From positions 1 to 64,000 of the forward strand of contig JACPTZ010000041.1 in assembly GCA_016192525.1 (NCBI GenBank): DNA of 64,000 nucleotides, in the 5' to 3' direction. The notes under the pieces are model-generated. The model searched no databases and was not told where the DNA came from. It saw only the letters and a list, made by a program, of their open reading frames with translations. Below are positions 1 to 9,319 of this stretch, in pieces. Made by a program: the position numbers and the translations under genes. The stretch's first letter is position 1. Each line of letters opens with the position of its first letter. The DNA is from Planctomycetota bacterium (GTDB taxonomy: Bacteria; Planctomycetota; MHYJ01; JACPTZ01).

Positions 1-150
1 GACGCGGAGGGGGGGGAGACGCGGAGGGGGGGGAGACGCGGAGGGGGGGGAGACGCGGAGGGTGGGGGAGACGCAGAGGGGGCGGAGACGCGGAGGGGTT
101 CTCGCGGAGACGCGGAGACGCGGAGGGGGTCTCGCGGAGGCGCGGAGAGC
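1..150. repeat. G-rich imperfect tandem repeat (unit like GACGCGGAGGGGGGGGA)
   Basis: Repeated 'gacgcggaggggggggga' units read directly at the window start; poly-G runs. Confidence 0.9.
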
Positions 151-238
151 GCTTTCCACGCGGGCCTCGGGCCCCTCGTGACGAGCGCGCACCATTGACG
201 GTCTCTACCGGGGTTGCTATCCTCCCGACGAACGCCCC

Positions 239-967
239 ATGCCGACCCTCCTGCGCGAATACCCGCGTCTCCTCGGCATCCCGTTCCTGCTGTTCGGGGT
301 GTTCCCCTGGTACTTCGTCCTGAACGCCTCGACCGATTCCGCCTCTGCGGCGCGGCTCGCCCTCCCTCTCGATCGCGCCATCGTCTGCATCCCCGCCTGG
401 GAGTACGTCTACGCCCTGGTCTACCTCTTTCTCGTCCTGCCGGCCTTCGTCGTGCGGGACCGCGAACTCCTCGCCCGCATCTGCTGCGCGTACGGGATGT
501 CCATGATCGTCTCGTTCGCGATCTTCTACCTCTATCCGGTCACGATGGACCGCCCCGAGGTCCCGGTCACCGATTTCACCTCCTGGCTGCTTCGGCTCCA
601 GTACCAGATCGACGGGCCGAACAACTGTTTTCCGTCCATCCATCTCTCGATCGCCTTCTCCTGTGCCTTCGGAGTGACCAAGGCGGACCGCAAGCAGGGG
701 CCGTGGCTCATCGCCATCGCCGCCGTGATCGGGATTTCGACCCTCTTCGTGAAGGCGCACTACATCGCGGATGTGATCGGCGGCATCACTGTCGCGGTGA
801 TCGCGTACTGGATCTGGATCCGGCCCTATCCCACCGACGGTCGGCCCGTCGACGAACTCGCCCATCCCGCGCGATTCGGCCTGCTCGGGGTCTCGGCGCT
901 CTACCTGGCGTCGTGGGGCCTCATCTACGGGGCCTATCAGGCGGGGTGGACGCCGTGGAGGGGGTGA
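239..967 (+). CDS. PAP2-superfamily phosphatase / inositolphosphotransferase-like membrane protein
   Basis: ORF 242 aa; 'NNCFPSIHLSIAFSCAFG' and 'KAHYIADVIGGI' match PAP2 active-site motifs; several TM segments. Confidence 0.8.
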   Translation: MPTLLREYPRLLGIPFLLFGVFPWYFVLNASTDSASAARLALPLDRAIVCIPAWEYVYALVYLFLVLPAFVVRDRELLARICCAYGMSMIVSFAIFYLYPVTMDRPEVPVTDFTSWLLRLQYQIDGPNNCFPSIHLSIAFSCAFGVTKADRKQGPWLIAIAAVIGISTLFVKAHYIADVIGGITVAVIAYWIWIRPYPTDGRPVDELAHPARFGLLGVSALYLASWGLIYGAYQAGWTPWRG

Positions 968-1040
968 GCCGTCGCTTGCGCTTCCCGCGCCGGAATGCTA
1001 GACTGCGGGTGTTGAGGCGTGTCCCCTTCAGGAGAGTGTC

Positions 1041-1217
1041 ATGGCAAAGATTCTGGGAAGCCTTCTCGGTGGAGGCCTGGGCCTCGGCGTCGGGGCCGCC
1101 ATCCTCGCGAGGCAGGAATGCGTGACCTGAATCAGCCCGGCGGTGATCTCCACGGTCGTGGGGATCGTCGGCGGCCTGCTCGTGGCGGGACTCTGGAAGA
1201 AGCCGCCCGCCGCCTGA
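1041..1217 (+). CDS. putative small membrane protein with in-frame UGA at codon 30 (candidate selenoprotein or interrupted ORF)
   Basis: SD AGGAGAG then ATG: MAKILGSLLGGGLGLGVGAAILARQECVT(UGA)ISPAVISTVVGIVGGLLVAGLWKKPPAA(stop). Hydrophobic on both sides of the UGA; ends 2 nt before the convergent gene's stop codon. Confidence 0.4.
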
Positions 1218-1218
1218 T

Positions 1219-2463
1219 CTACCTCAGTACCGCGCTCGCAAACGTGACGGTCGACTTCGTGTCGGGATCGAGCGTTTGACCGTAGGTGAGCACTTCGGCC
1301 TTCGAGGCGTCCACCGTCCGAAGGAGGGTGTAGATCGCCGGATAGCCGCAGATGTGGCGGGCGTCGCCGTCCTTCGCGATGCCGGCGTAGAAGGCGGCGG
1401 GATCGCGGGCCACGACCGCATCGAGCAGCGACCGGTCGGCGGCCTCGATCTTCGGGAGCCGCTCCAGAGTGATCGCCTCCTCGTCGCCGAACTGCGGCCC
1501 CTGATGGGCGAGGTCCACGCCGGCGACCACGCACACCTCTTCCCCCCTCGACTGCACCATCTCCCTGAGCGTTCGGATGAAGTCCTCGATCTCCGGGGTC
1601 TTCTCCGGCGGCTTCCTGGCGTCCATCGACTCCGAGTGCGTTCCGCACAGGATCGGCACGATCCGGATCCTGCGCCTTCCCTGGAAGAGGTGCTGGAGGA
1701 AGACCACCTGGAACTCGATCGAGTGCTCGTCCCGATGGACGTACTCGGCCTCGAAGCAGGGGCGACCGTACCGGCGGGCGAGTTCATCGACGAAATCGAC
1801 GTCGGTCGGCGCCACCCCGTAGGGCGTCTCGAAGTCCTTCCGCGTGAGGGTAAAGACCTCGCCGAGGCCGGTATGGGCGATGCCGAGGACGACGAAGAGG
1901 GTGGCCTTCGGGCATCCCTCCGCGAGCGCCTTGTAGGCCCAGCCGTAGGCGGGTCCGCCGCGGTGATAGTCGATATGCGGGGCCATGAGTCCCCGCACCG
2001 GCCGGGCGGCGCTGTTCGGGACCGGCTTCGACCCGGGGCCCTTCGCGGCCGTGTAGAAGGAGTCAAGCCTCTGGCGCAGGGCTGTCGGATCGGTGGGGTA
2101 GCCCCCGCCGGCGTGGGAGGCGACGCGCACCGTCGAGGCTGCGAACTCGTCCCGCACCCTCTGGAACGCCTGACGGAAGCGCGGGGTGTCGAGAAACAGG
2201 GCGTCGTCGAGCTGATCGATGATCTTCTCGATGTCGTCGGCCGGGATGATGGCGCCGAACCGTTTCGCCACCTCCGACTGGACGTCGCGGAGGTCGCGCA
2301 CGCCGTCGCACATCGCCATCACGACATAGGCGGGAACCGGGAGCCCGAGCATCACCTGGCTGAGGTGGAGGGGGTCGCGCAGGAGGACGACCGGCCCCTG
2401 TTCGCCCCGGGTGGGGACGGTCTCGACGGGGCGGAGACGCGGCAGCGGGCCTTCGCGGGGCAT
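1219..2463 (-). CDS. MEMO1/AmmeMemoRadiSam system protein B family with N-terminal PqqD-like domain
   Basis: 414 aa; 'GLMAPHIDYHRGGPAYGWAYKAL', 'VVLGIAHTGLG' typical of MEMO family; N-terminal 'YVVMAMCDGVRDLRDVQSEVAKRFG' resembles PqqD wHTH. Confidence 0.8.
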   Translation of the reverse strand: MPREGPLPRLRPVETVPTRGEQGPVVLLRDPLHLSQVMLGLPVPAYVVMAMCDGVRDLRDVQSEVAKRFGAIIPADDIEKIIDQLDDALFLDTPRFRQAFQRVRDEFAASTVRVASHAGGGYPTDPTALRQRLDSFYTAAKGPGSKPVPNSAARPVRGLMAPHIDYHRGGPAYGWAYKALAEGCPKATLFVVLGIAHTGLGEVFTLTRKDFETPYGVAPTDVDFVDELARRYGRPCFEAEYVHRDEHSIEFQVVFLQHLFQGRRRIRIVPILCGTHSESMDARKPPEKTPEIEDFIRTLREMVQSRGEEVCVVAGVDLAHQGPQFGDEEAITLERLPKIEAADRSLLDAVVARDPAAFYAGIAKDGDARHICGYPAIYTLLRTVDASKAEVLTYGQTLDPDTKSTVTFASAVLR

Positions 2464-2464
2464 C

Positions 2465-2845
2465 CTACTCCTGGTGGCGTTTCTTCCCGCGTTCGTGAAG
2501 GGCCTGGTGGCGCAGGTCGTGGAGGAGTTCGACCACCTGCGACTGCACCTCGGGCGAGTGTCGGACCGTGAGCCGGCCGGCTTCGCATCCGAGCGAGTGC
2601 CCCTCCCAGTCCCAGGTTCCGGTCGCGATGCCGTTGCGGATGCGGTCGCAGAGTTCCTTCTCGCTGAGGGGGTGCTTTCCGCCGGCGAAGTCGGAGACGT
2701 CGTAGATCTTCACGACCGGCGGTTTCTGGGGCACCGGCTCCGTGCAGTTCCGGCACGCCGGGTCCAGGGGCGGCGTATGGAAATGGCAGCCGGCGATCAG
2801 TCCCGCCAGGCAGACCGCCACGACGAGGGTCTGTCGATGCGTCAT
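2465..2845 (-). CDS. putative lipoprotein
   Basis: 126 aa, N-terminal signal with lipobox-like 'LAGLIAGC'; adjacent to MEMO gene. Confidence 0.6.
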   Translation of the reverse strand: MTHRQTLVVAVCLAGLIAGCHFHTPPLDPACRNCTEPVPQKPPVVKIYDVSDFAGGKHPLSEKELCDRIRNGIATGTWDWEGHSLGCEAGRLTVRHSPEVQSQVVELLHDLRHQALHERGKKRHQE

Positions 2846-2875
2846 CAGAAGCCTCCTGAAGTTCCTGAGGCCGCG

Positions 2876-3445
2876 CTACACTCCCAGCCGGTCGGCCTCC
2901 GCCTGGAGCGCCGAGAGGACCTCCGCGATGTGCGCGTCGAGGTCCACCCCGAGTTCCGCCGCTCCCTTCACGACGTCGTCCCGGTTCACCCCCGCCGCGA
3001 ATCGCTTCTCCTTGAGCTTCTTCCGGACCGCCTTCACGTCGACGTCCTTCACCGACTTCGACGGCCGGACGAGCGCCACCGCGATGCAGAAACCGGTGAG
3101 TTCATCGCAGGCGTACAGCATCTTCGCGAGCGGCGTATCGCGCGGGACACCGGTGTAATCGGCATGTCCGAGGATGGCCCGCACCACTTCTTCCGGCGCC
3201 CCGCGCCGGGCGAGCACCTCGCACCCGAGGCGGGGGTGCTGCTCGGGGGAGGGGTGTTTCTCGTAGTCGAAGTCGTGCATGAGGCCCGCGAGGCCCCACG
3301 TCTCCTCGCTCGCCCCGTTCTTCCGGGCGAAGTGGCGCATCACCGCCTCGACGGCCAGGGCGTGCCGCCGGAGCGATTCGCCCGCCGTCCACTCGCAGAG
3401 GAGCGCCCACGCCTCGTCGCGCGTCATGGCGGGGGAGATTAGCAC
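2876..3445 (-). CDS. HD-domain (HDIG-type) phosphohydrolase
   Basis: 'LAGLMHDFDYEKHPSPEQHPRLG' and 'AILGHADYTG' HD motifs. Confidence 0.75.
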   Translation of the reverse strand: MLISPAMTRDEAWALLCEWTAGESLRRHALAVEAVMRHFARKNGASEETWGLAGLMHDFDYEKHPSPEQHPRLGCEVLARRGAPEEVVRAILGHADYTGVPRDTPLAKMLYACDELTGFCIAVALVRPSKSVKDVDVKAVRKKLKEKRFAAGVNRDDVVKGAAELGVDLDAHIAEVLSALQAEADRLGV

Positions 3446-3520
3446 GGCCGGGGCGGGGGGTCAATGACGTGCAGCGGCCTTCCTTGACGCTCCGCCGCGC
3501 GGCCGCTACGATTCCGCCCC

Positions 3521-4870
3521 ATGACCCGCCGCCTCCTCGTCATCGACTGCGCCGGCCTCTCCTACGGACTTCTCAGGCATACCGCCGCCTTTCCGAATCT
3601 CACCGCCCTCGCCCGCCAGGGGGGGGGGCCGTGGCCGCTTCGACCGACGTTTCCCGCGGTGACGTGCAGCGTCCAGGCCACGCTCACCACCGGCGTCCCC
3701 CCCGCGAAGCACGGGATCATCGCGAACGGTTACTTCGACCGGGAGCGGCTCAGGACCCAGTTCTGGGAGCAGTCGGACCGGCTCGTCCAGTCGGAGCGGA
3801 TCTGGGAGACGCTTCGCTCCCGCGTCGAGCACTTCACCAGCGCGATGCTCTTCTGGCAGAACTCGATCGGGTCGTCGAACGACGTCGTGCTCACCCCCGC
3901 CCCGATCCACAAGCACCACGGCGGGATGATCCAGGACTGTTATGCGAGGCCGGCCGGGCTCTATCAGGACCTCGTCGCGAAGTTCGGGAAGTTCAGCCTC
4001 TGGTGGTACTGGGGTCCGCTCACCTCCATCAAGGCGACGCAGTGGATCGGCCGGGCCACCGCGGAGGTGTTGAGGAGGCACGCCCCGAACCTCTGCCTCA
4101 CCTACCTGCCGCACCTCGACTACAACCAGCAGCGGTGGGGTCCGGACGACCCGCGGCTCGCGGAGGATTGTCGTGCGCTGGACGCCGTTCTGGGCGAACT
4201 GCTCGACGCCGCGAAGGGCGCCGGATACGAATCGATCGTCCTGTCGGACTACGGGATGACGGCGGTTCGCGCCGCGGTGCCGGTCAACCGGATTCTCCGC
4301 GAGGCCGGGTTTCTCTCGGTCCGCCGGGTGGGGCCGCAGGAGTGGCTCGACTTCGCGGAGTCGCGGGCCTGGGCGATGGCCGACCACCAGATCGCGCACC
4401 TCTTCGTCCGGCGCGAGGAGGAGGCCGCCGTCGGGGACCTCCTCCGGGGCACGTCCGGCGTGGAGCGGGTTCTGGATCGGGCGGCGCAGCGGGAGGCGGG
4501 GATCGACCACGCCCGGTCCGGCGAGCTCGTGGCGATCGCGTCACGCGACGCCTGGTTTTCCTACCCCTGGTGGGCCGACGAGCGGGCGGCGCCCGACTTC
4601 GCGAGTCACGTCGACATCCACAACAAGCCCGGCTACGACCCCTGCGAGCTGTTCTGGCAGTGGTTTCCGCCGCTTCACGTCCCGAACGCCCCGGAGCGGA
4701 TCCGCGGCTCGCACGGCCGTGTCCCGGACTCGCTGGAATCGCACGGTATCTGCGTCACCGGATTTCCCCCGCCCTCCGGCCCAACCTCGCCTGAGGGAGT
4801 CACCGATGTCGGGGTGTACGAGATGGTCCGGGATCATCTCGCGAGACGGAAGACATCGGCGGGCGGGTGA
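3521..4870 (+). CDS. alkaline phosphatase/type I phosphodiesterase (nucleotide pyrophosphatase family)
   Basis: 449 aa; 'VIDCAGLSYGLL...FPAVTCSVQATLTTGVPPAKHGIIANGY', 'IVLSDYGM', 'ADHQIAHLF' typical of the family. Confidence 0.8.
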   Translation: MTRRLLVIDCAGLSYGLLRHTAAFPNLTALARQGGGPWPLRPTFPAVTCSVQATLTTGVPPAKHGIIANGYFDRERLRTQFWEQSDRLVQSERIWETLRSRVEHFTSAMLFWQNSIGSSNDVVLTPAPIHKHHGGMIQDCYARPAGLYQDLVAKFGKFSLWWYWGPLTSIKATQWIGRATAEVLRRHAPNLCLTYLPHLDYNQQRWGPDDPRLAEDCRALDAVLGELLDAAKGAGYESIVLSDYGMTAVRAAVPVNRILREAGFLSVRRVGPQEWLDFAESRAWAMADHQIAHLFVRREEEAAVGDLLRGTSGVERVLDRAAQREAGIDHARSGELVAIASRDAWFSYPWWADERAAPDFASHVDIHNKPGYDPCELFWQWFPPLHVPNAPERIRGSHGRVPDSLESHGICVTGFPPPSGPTSPEGVTDVGVYEMVRDHLARRKTSAGG

Positions 4871-4911
4871 GCGCCTTCGGGTCTGAGGGAATCGATTCAA
4901 AGGAGTGTCTC

Positions 4912-5910
4912 ATGCCGGGTACCGTCTTCATCGACCGCTTCGAGAGCCGCGTCCTCAGGAGGAATCCGCTCCGTGATCCGCACCTCCGCCGGATGCCGGT
5001 CTATCTCCCGCCCTCCTACGGCCGGTCGACGCGACGCTTTCCCGTCATCTACGTCCTCACCGGCTTCACCGGCTCGGGCGAATCGCACCTCAACCGCCGC
5101 CCGTGGAGCGAGACCTTCCCCGAGCGGTGCGACCGGCTCATCCGGCAGCGCAGGATGAAGGAGGCGATCGTCGTCTTCCCCGACTGCTTCACCCGGTATG
5201 GCGGCAGTCAGTACCTGAACTCCTCCGCGGTGGGACGGTACGAGGACTACGTCGTCCGCGAGATCGTCCCGCACATCGACCGTACCTTCCGCACTCTCCC
5301 GCGCCCGGGTTCCCGGGCCGTGATGGGGAAGTCGAGCGGCGGGTACGGCGCCATCGTGCTGGGGATGCGCCACCCGGACGTCTTCGGCCTCGTCGCCTGT
5401 CAGAGCGGGGACATGTACTTCTGCTATTGCTACTTCCCCGACATCCCGAAGTACCTCTCCGCGCTGCCGAGGCACGGCGGCACCACGGCGAAGTTCCTCC
5501 GGAAGTTCTGGAAGTCGCCGAAGAAGTCCGGCGAGCAGATGATGATGATCAACCTCGTGGCGATGTCCGCCTGCTACGCCCCGAATCCGAAGTCGCCGCT
5601 GGGCTTCGATGTTCCGTGGGACGAGAAGACGGGGCAGTTGCGGTGGGACGTGTGGCGCCGGTTCATCAAGTGGGACCCGGTCGCGATGATGGACCGCTAT
5701 CGCGCGAACCTTCGGCGTCTCCGCTTCATCTTCCTCGACTGCGGGACGAGGGACGAATTCCAGCTCCATCACGGCGCCCGCATCTTCTCCCGCCGCCTCC
5801 GCGAGTGGGGCCTCCCCCACGTCCACGAGGAGTTCGACGACGGCCACATGGACATCCCGTACCGCAACGACCGCGCGCTGGAGCTGCTGTCGCGAAAGTG
5901 GCAGGGCTGA
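4912..5910 (+). CDS. alpha/beta-hydrolase-fold esterase (putative esterase D / enterochelin esterase-like)
   Basis: 'FPVIYVLTGFTGSG', 'AVMGKSSGGYGAIVLGMRHPDVFG'; internal ATG at 4912 preferred over ORF start 4867. Confidence 0.75.
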   Translation: MPGTVFIDRFESRVLRRNPLRDPHLRRMPVYLPPSYGRSTRRFPVIYVLTGFTGSGESHLNRRPWSETFPERCDRLIRQRRMKEAIVVFPDCFTRYGGSQYLNSSAVGRYEDYVVREIVPHIDRTFRTLPRPGSRAVMGKSSGGYGAIVLGMRHPDVFGLVACQSGDMYFCYCYFPDIPKYLSALPRHGGTTAKFLRKFWKSPKKSGEQMMMINLVAMSACYAPNPKSPLGFDVPWDEKTGQLRWDVWRRFIKWDPVAMMDRYRANLRRLRFIFLDCGTRDEFQLHHGARIFSRRLREWGLPHVHEEFDDGHMDIPYRNDRALELLSRKWQG

Positions 5911-6323
5911 TTTGGAGTGCGGCCTCGCGCCGCTCTCTGGAGTGCGGCGACTCGTCGCCGCCTTGCGCGGCGCAGCCCGCTTGCCCGTCCCCGAGCCGCG
6001 AAGCGGCCGCGACTTGCCCCTGACCATGCCCGGTTTCTGTTGTTTCTGTGGTTGTTGTTTCGGTTGTTGTTGTTTCTGTTTCTCTGGCAGGGCGTTGCCC
6101 CGGCTTTACGACGGGGTATTCGTCCACGAACAGGCCCAGCGGGCTGATCACCGAGTGCCCGTCGGGCCGGGCGCGTTTCACGGGGTCAGGCCCCGAAAAG
6201 CGTCTGCCCGCCATCCGGGTGGCGGGGGAACAAGTTCCCGCACTCCAAATGGACGCTTTCGCCTTGACTCCCTTCACTGGCCGGGCATAAACTGGCGTCC
6301 ATCATCCTGGAGGGAGGAACCTC

Positions 6324-7214
6324 ATGCGTCCCCTGCTCGTCTGCTTCGCCCTTGCGCTCCTGCCGTCCGCGGCCCTCGCCACCCCGGATGACGAGCGCGT
6401 TAAGGAACTGCTCCAGAGTGAGGACTACACCGTCACCTGGGGCTCCCCGCCCACCTACGACGCCGGGGCCGAGCTGGAGATCGGAGACGGGAGCGGCCAC
6501 GGCGGCACGCTCGGCTGGCGGCGCTTCCGGCCCGGGGCGGACGGGGTGGAGGTGCTTCACCTCCAGTTTGACGAAGGGTGGAAACCGTATAAATCGAAGT
6601 GGCCGCCGGACGAGGCCCCGCTCGTCATCAAGCGCGCGAGGATGAAGACCGGGGCCTATGAGGCCCTGCTGCGGCAACTGGCCGTCGTGGCCGCGGCCGG
6701 GCTCGAACGGGTCTTCAAGGGGTCGATCACGGGTTCCTCAAGTGATTTCTGGGTTCAGGTCCGTCTCGCGGAGAAGGAGAAGTCGCTGCTCGATCTCGAG
6801 TGGGCGGGATACCGGGGCAGTTCCAACCAATTGAAGTACGCCAGGCCCCAGGCCGCGGTCACCCTCGCGCGCGAGGCGGTCAAGGACCTCGAATTCAAGG
6901 AAGGGCCTCTGACGGACGAAGAGCGCGGCTGGCTCAGCGCCAAGTTCCTCCGGGACTGGGCGAAGTTCAAGGATCTGGAGTTCCACTGGTGGGTGAGGGA
7001 GCGGTACATCGTGACGATCGGCGCCGTCGGGGACAAGTCGGTCCTCAAGACCCTCCGCGAGATCCTCGGCGGCGATCCCAAGGACCGGTGCGTGTACCAC
7101 GCCATCAACGCGATCACGCGGCTGACGGGGAAGGACGTGCGGGAGAAGCCGGTGGAGGAGATGGACGTCGAGAAGACGCGGGAAAGCGTGTTGAGAATGC
7201 TCGAGGAGGAGTAG
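6324..7214 (+). CDS. hypothetical exported protein
   Basis: 296 aa with signal peptide 'MRPLLVCFALALLPSAALA'; SD ggagggagg upstream. Confidence 0.6.
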   Translation: MRPLLVCFALALLPSAALATPDDERVKELLQSEDYTVTWGSPPTYDAGAELEIGDGSGHGGTLGWRRFRPGADGVEVLHLQFDEGWKPYKSKWPPDEAPLVIKRARMKTGAYEALLRQLAVVAAAGLERVFKGSITGSSSDFWVQVRLAEKEKSLLDLEWAGYRGSSNQLKYARPQAAVTLAREAVKDLEFKEGPLTDEERGWLSAKFLRDWAKFKDLEFHWWVRERYIVTIGAVGDKSVLKTLREILGGDPKDRCVYHAINAITRLTGKDVREKPVEEMDVEKTRESVLRMLEEE

Positions 7215-7245
7215 CTACGGCGCGTGGCGGAGTTTGTCGACGCGG

Positions 7246-8709
7246 CTACCTGTCGGGCTCAGGCGGGAGAAACCTCTGGACATCACGGATTTCATCCCGG
7301 ATGGCGCCTCGGCGCTCCTCCGCCTCGGGTGAGTGATCGTCCTCCGGGATTTTGGAAAGATCCGATTCGAGTTCCAGCAGTCGGCGCGGCGGCTTGACTC
7401 CGTCGAGAATCTCACTCACATACTGAAAACGGCGGATCGTGGGGGAATCCGCCTGACCCCGGGCCATGTCCCGCACCACGGTGGTCCACTCCTGGCGTCC
7501 TTCCGTCGAGACCCAGACCAACAACTCGTCTTGAGCGATTTCTCCCAAGCTTCCGGAGAGCGCCTTTCTGACGATCTCGCGCGTTCCCTTGTCGTCCGGA
7601 AATCTTTGGTAGAAGCGCGCCACTGACCTGGCCGCGCTCTCGGCCAAGCGTACGACTTGACGTCCCTTCAGATCCTGTGGATCCAGAAGGAGACTCAGGA
7701 GGAGTTCCTCTACCCGCTCCCCGTAGGGATACAGGCTCGCCAGAGATTGGAGGGCCGCATCTCGCACGAAGAAGCCCGGGTAGCTTTGCGCAGCCGCAAC
7801 CAGCGCCGCCTCGATCTGGGGGTTTGGCGGATATCGCCCCAGCGAGTCCGCAGCGGCACGGGCAACGAGCGGGCGATGCCGGGTTTCAAGGAAGCGCAAC
7901 AAGACTTCAGTGCGAGCCGGATCGGGGTGAAGTCCGAGGGCATGGACGGCAATCCTCACGTACTCGTCCGGTCTTCCGGAGAGCGCAAAGTCGAGAGTCT
8001 CGCCGAACTCAGTCAAGGGGGAGTCTTGGTCAAGAAGCCCCTTTGAGAAGATCTCCGCAACCTCGCTCGGCCATGGGTTTGCCGTCGGACGATTCAGGCC
8101 AGAGTGCCCCAAGGTGCCGGTCAATCGGCCGGTCTTCGAGTCCCACCCCGGCCAGGGAGCGTACGGAACTCCAAACAGTGCCGCGAGAGCGCTCGCGGCC
8201 GCGCCCGGGTCGTCCAGTCGTCTCGCCTCGGTGGTCAGGAAGGGTACCACCATCGATCGGAGCTTCGGTTCGCGCTCCACGAGGGCCGGGAGGATTCTGA
8301 GCGCACATGCCTGCCGTATTCTTCCGCCATCGCTCTCGGCCCTTTCTGCAATCATCTTCGAGAGCTCGTCGAAGAGCGTGATGGGGTTCTCCTCACGGAT
8401 CCGTCTGGCCAGTAGTCTTGCGAAGGCGTCCATCTCGCGGGCCAGAGCGAGTCCCTCCTTCGTTGCCCCGCGAGCAAGTGCGGGATCCGACGGTTCCAGC
8501 GAATCGCACAATTCGTTTGATGTCGGCGTGGCGTCGGGAAGTGCGAGGGGCACAACTCCAGCGTTTGAAAAGTCGGGAGGTCCCGGTCGTGGAGGAGGTA
8601 GGGGGGATTTCGTTTCCCCCCCACCCCGCGAGCAAGGGGTGGAGGGGGGAGGTGAAACGGAGAGCCACACTCCGACGGCGCAGAGTGCTACGGTTCCGCC
8701 GGCGAGCAT
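7246..8709 (-). CDS. membrane-anchored HEAT-repeat-like protein
   Basis: N-terminal TM 'MLAGGTVALCAVGVWLSV', Pro/Gly-rich linker, alpha-helical repeat-like body; start refined to 8709. Confidence 0.55.
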   Translation of the reverse strand: MLAGGTVALCAVGVWLSVSPPPSTPCSRGGGETKSPLPPPRPGPPDFSNAGVVPLALPDATPTSNELCDSLEPSDPALARGATKEGLALAREMDAFARLLARRIREENPITLFDELSKMIAERAESDGGRIRQACALRILPALVEREPKLRSMVVPFLTTEARRLDDPGAAASALAALFGVPYAPWPGWDSKTGRLTGTLGHSGLNRPTANPWPSEVAEIFSKGLLDQDSPLTEFGETLDFALSGRPDEYVRIAVHALGLHPDPARTEVLLRFLETRHRPLVARAAADSLGRYPPNPQIEAALVAAAQSYPGFFVRDAALQSLASLYPYGERVEELLLSLLLDPQDLKGRQVVRLAESAARSVARFYQRFPDDKGTREIVRKALSGSLGEIAQDELLVWVSTEGRQEWTTVVRDMARGQADSPTIRRFQYVSEILDGVKPPRRLLELESDLSKIPEDDHSPEAEERRGAIRDEIRDVQRFLPPEPDR

Positions 8710-8722
8710 GACTCCGCGCAGG

Positions 8723-9319
8723 CTAATGGTCGATGCTCCACTCAATGGAACCAACTCCATTCGCACCGATCACGAGATCGGCGGTGACCATGGCGTCGTC
8801 GTGATCTGCTCCTGGCCCGCTGCAATCACCCACCACCTCGCCAAAGACAGTGAATCCAGCGTCCAGATCGGTCATCAGCGTCTCGTCGTCTTCCACTTGA
8901 TCTTCGAGGTCGCTCCTATTCGCTGAATCGGGAGTTGTGCTGCGGGGACCCGTACTCAGGCCTCGAATGTCCTTCGGCGTAACCGTCGGCGGCAGGTTCT
9001 CCGCTTCATGCCGCCCTGCAACCAATCGCTTGTTCTCTCGAGTCGTCGTTCCGTCCTCGTTCGTGTTCTCGACTTGAACGATGATCCCCGTTGTCGTAGT
9101 GATGCTGTGAGTCTCCGCGTCGGTCCACGATCGCCACTGCATGACGATCTCAATTCGGGCGCCATGCTTCGTCCACCGGGAAGTCTGCGCCTTCAGGGCG
9201 GTGATGTCCACTCCGATGCTGCAATCCTTGCGATCCTTGGGATCCTCTCCTCCGGTGTCTCCAGGCGCTTCCTCCTGGGCTCGAACCGGAACGCCGCACA
9301 CGAACAGCAGGGTTGCCAC
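8723..9319 (-). CDS. hypothetical exported protein; natural N-terminus probably at 9367 but interrupted by an in-frame TAG
   Basis: Body contiguous; upstream SD AGGAGGAGGAG and ATG at 9367 give MKHTRKQSLG(TAG)GIATVVATLLFVCGVPVRAQ. Confidence 0.5.
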   Translation of the reverse strand: MATLLFVCGVPVRAQEEAPGDTGGEDPKDRKDCSIGVDITALKAQTSRWTKHGARIEIVMQWRSWTDAETHSITTTTGIIVQVENTNEDGTTTRENKRLVAGRHEAENLPPTVTPKDIRGLSTGPRSTTPDSANRSDLEDQVEDDETLMTDLDAGFTVFGEVVGDCSGPGADHDDAMVTADLVIGANGVGSIEWSIDH

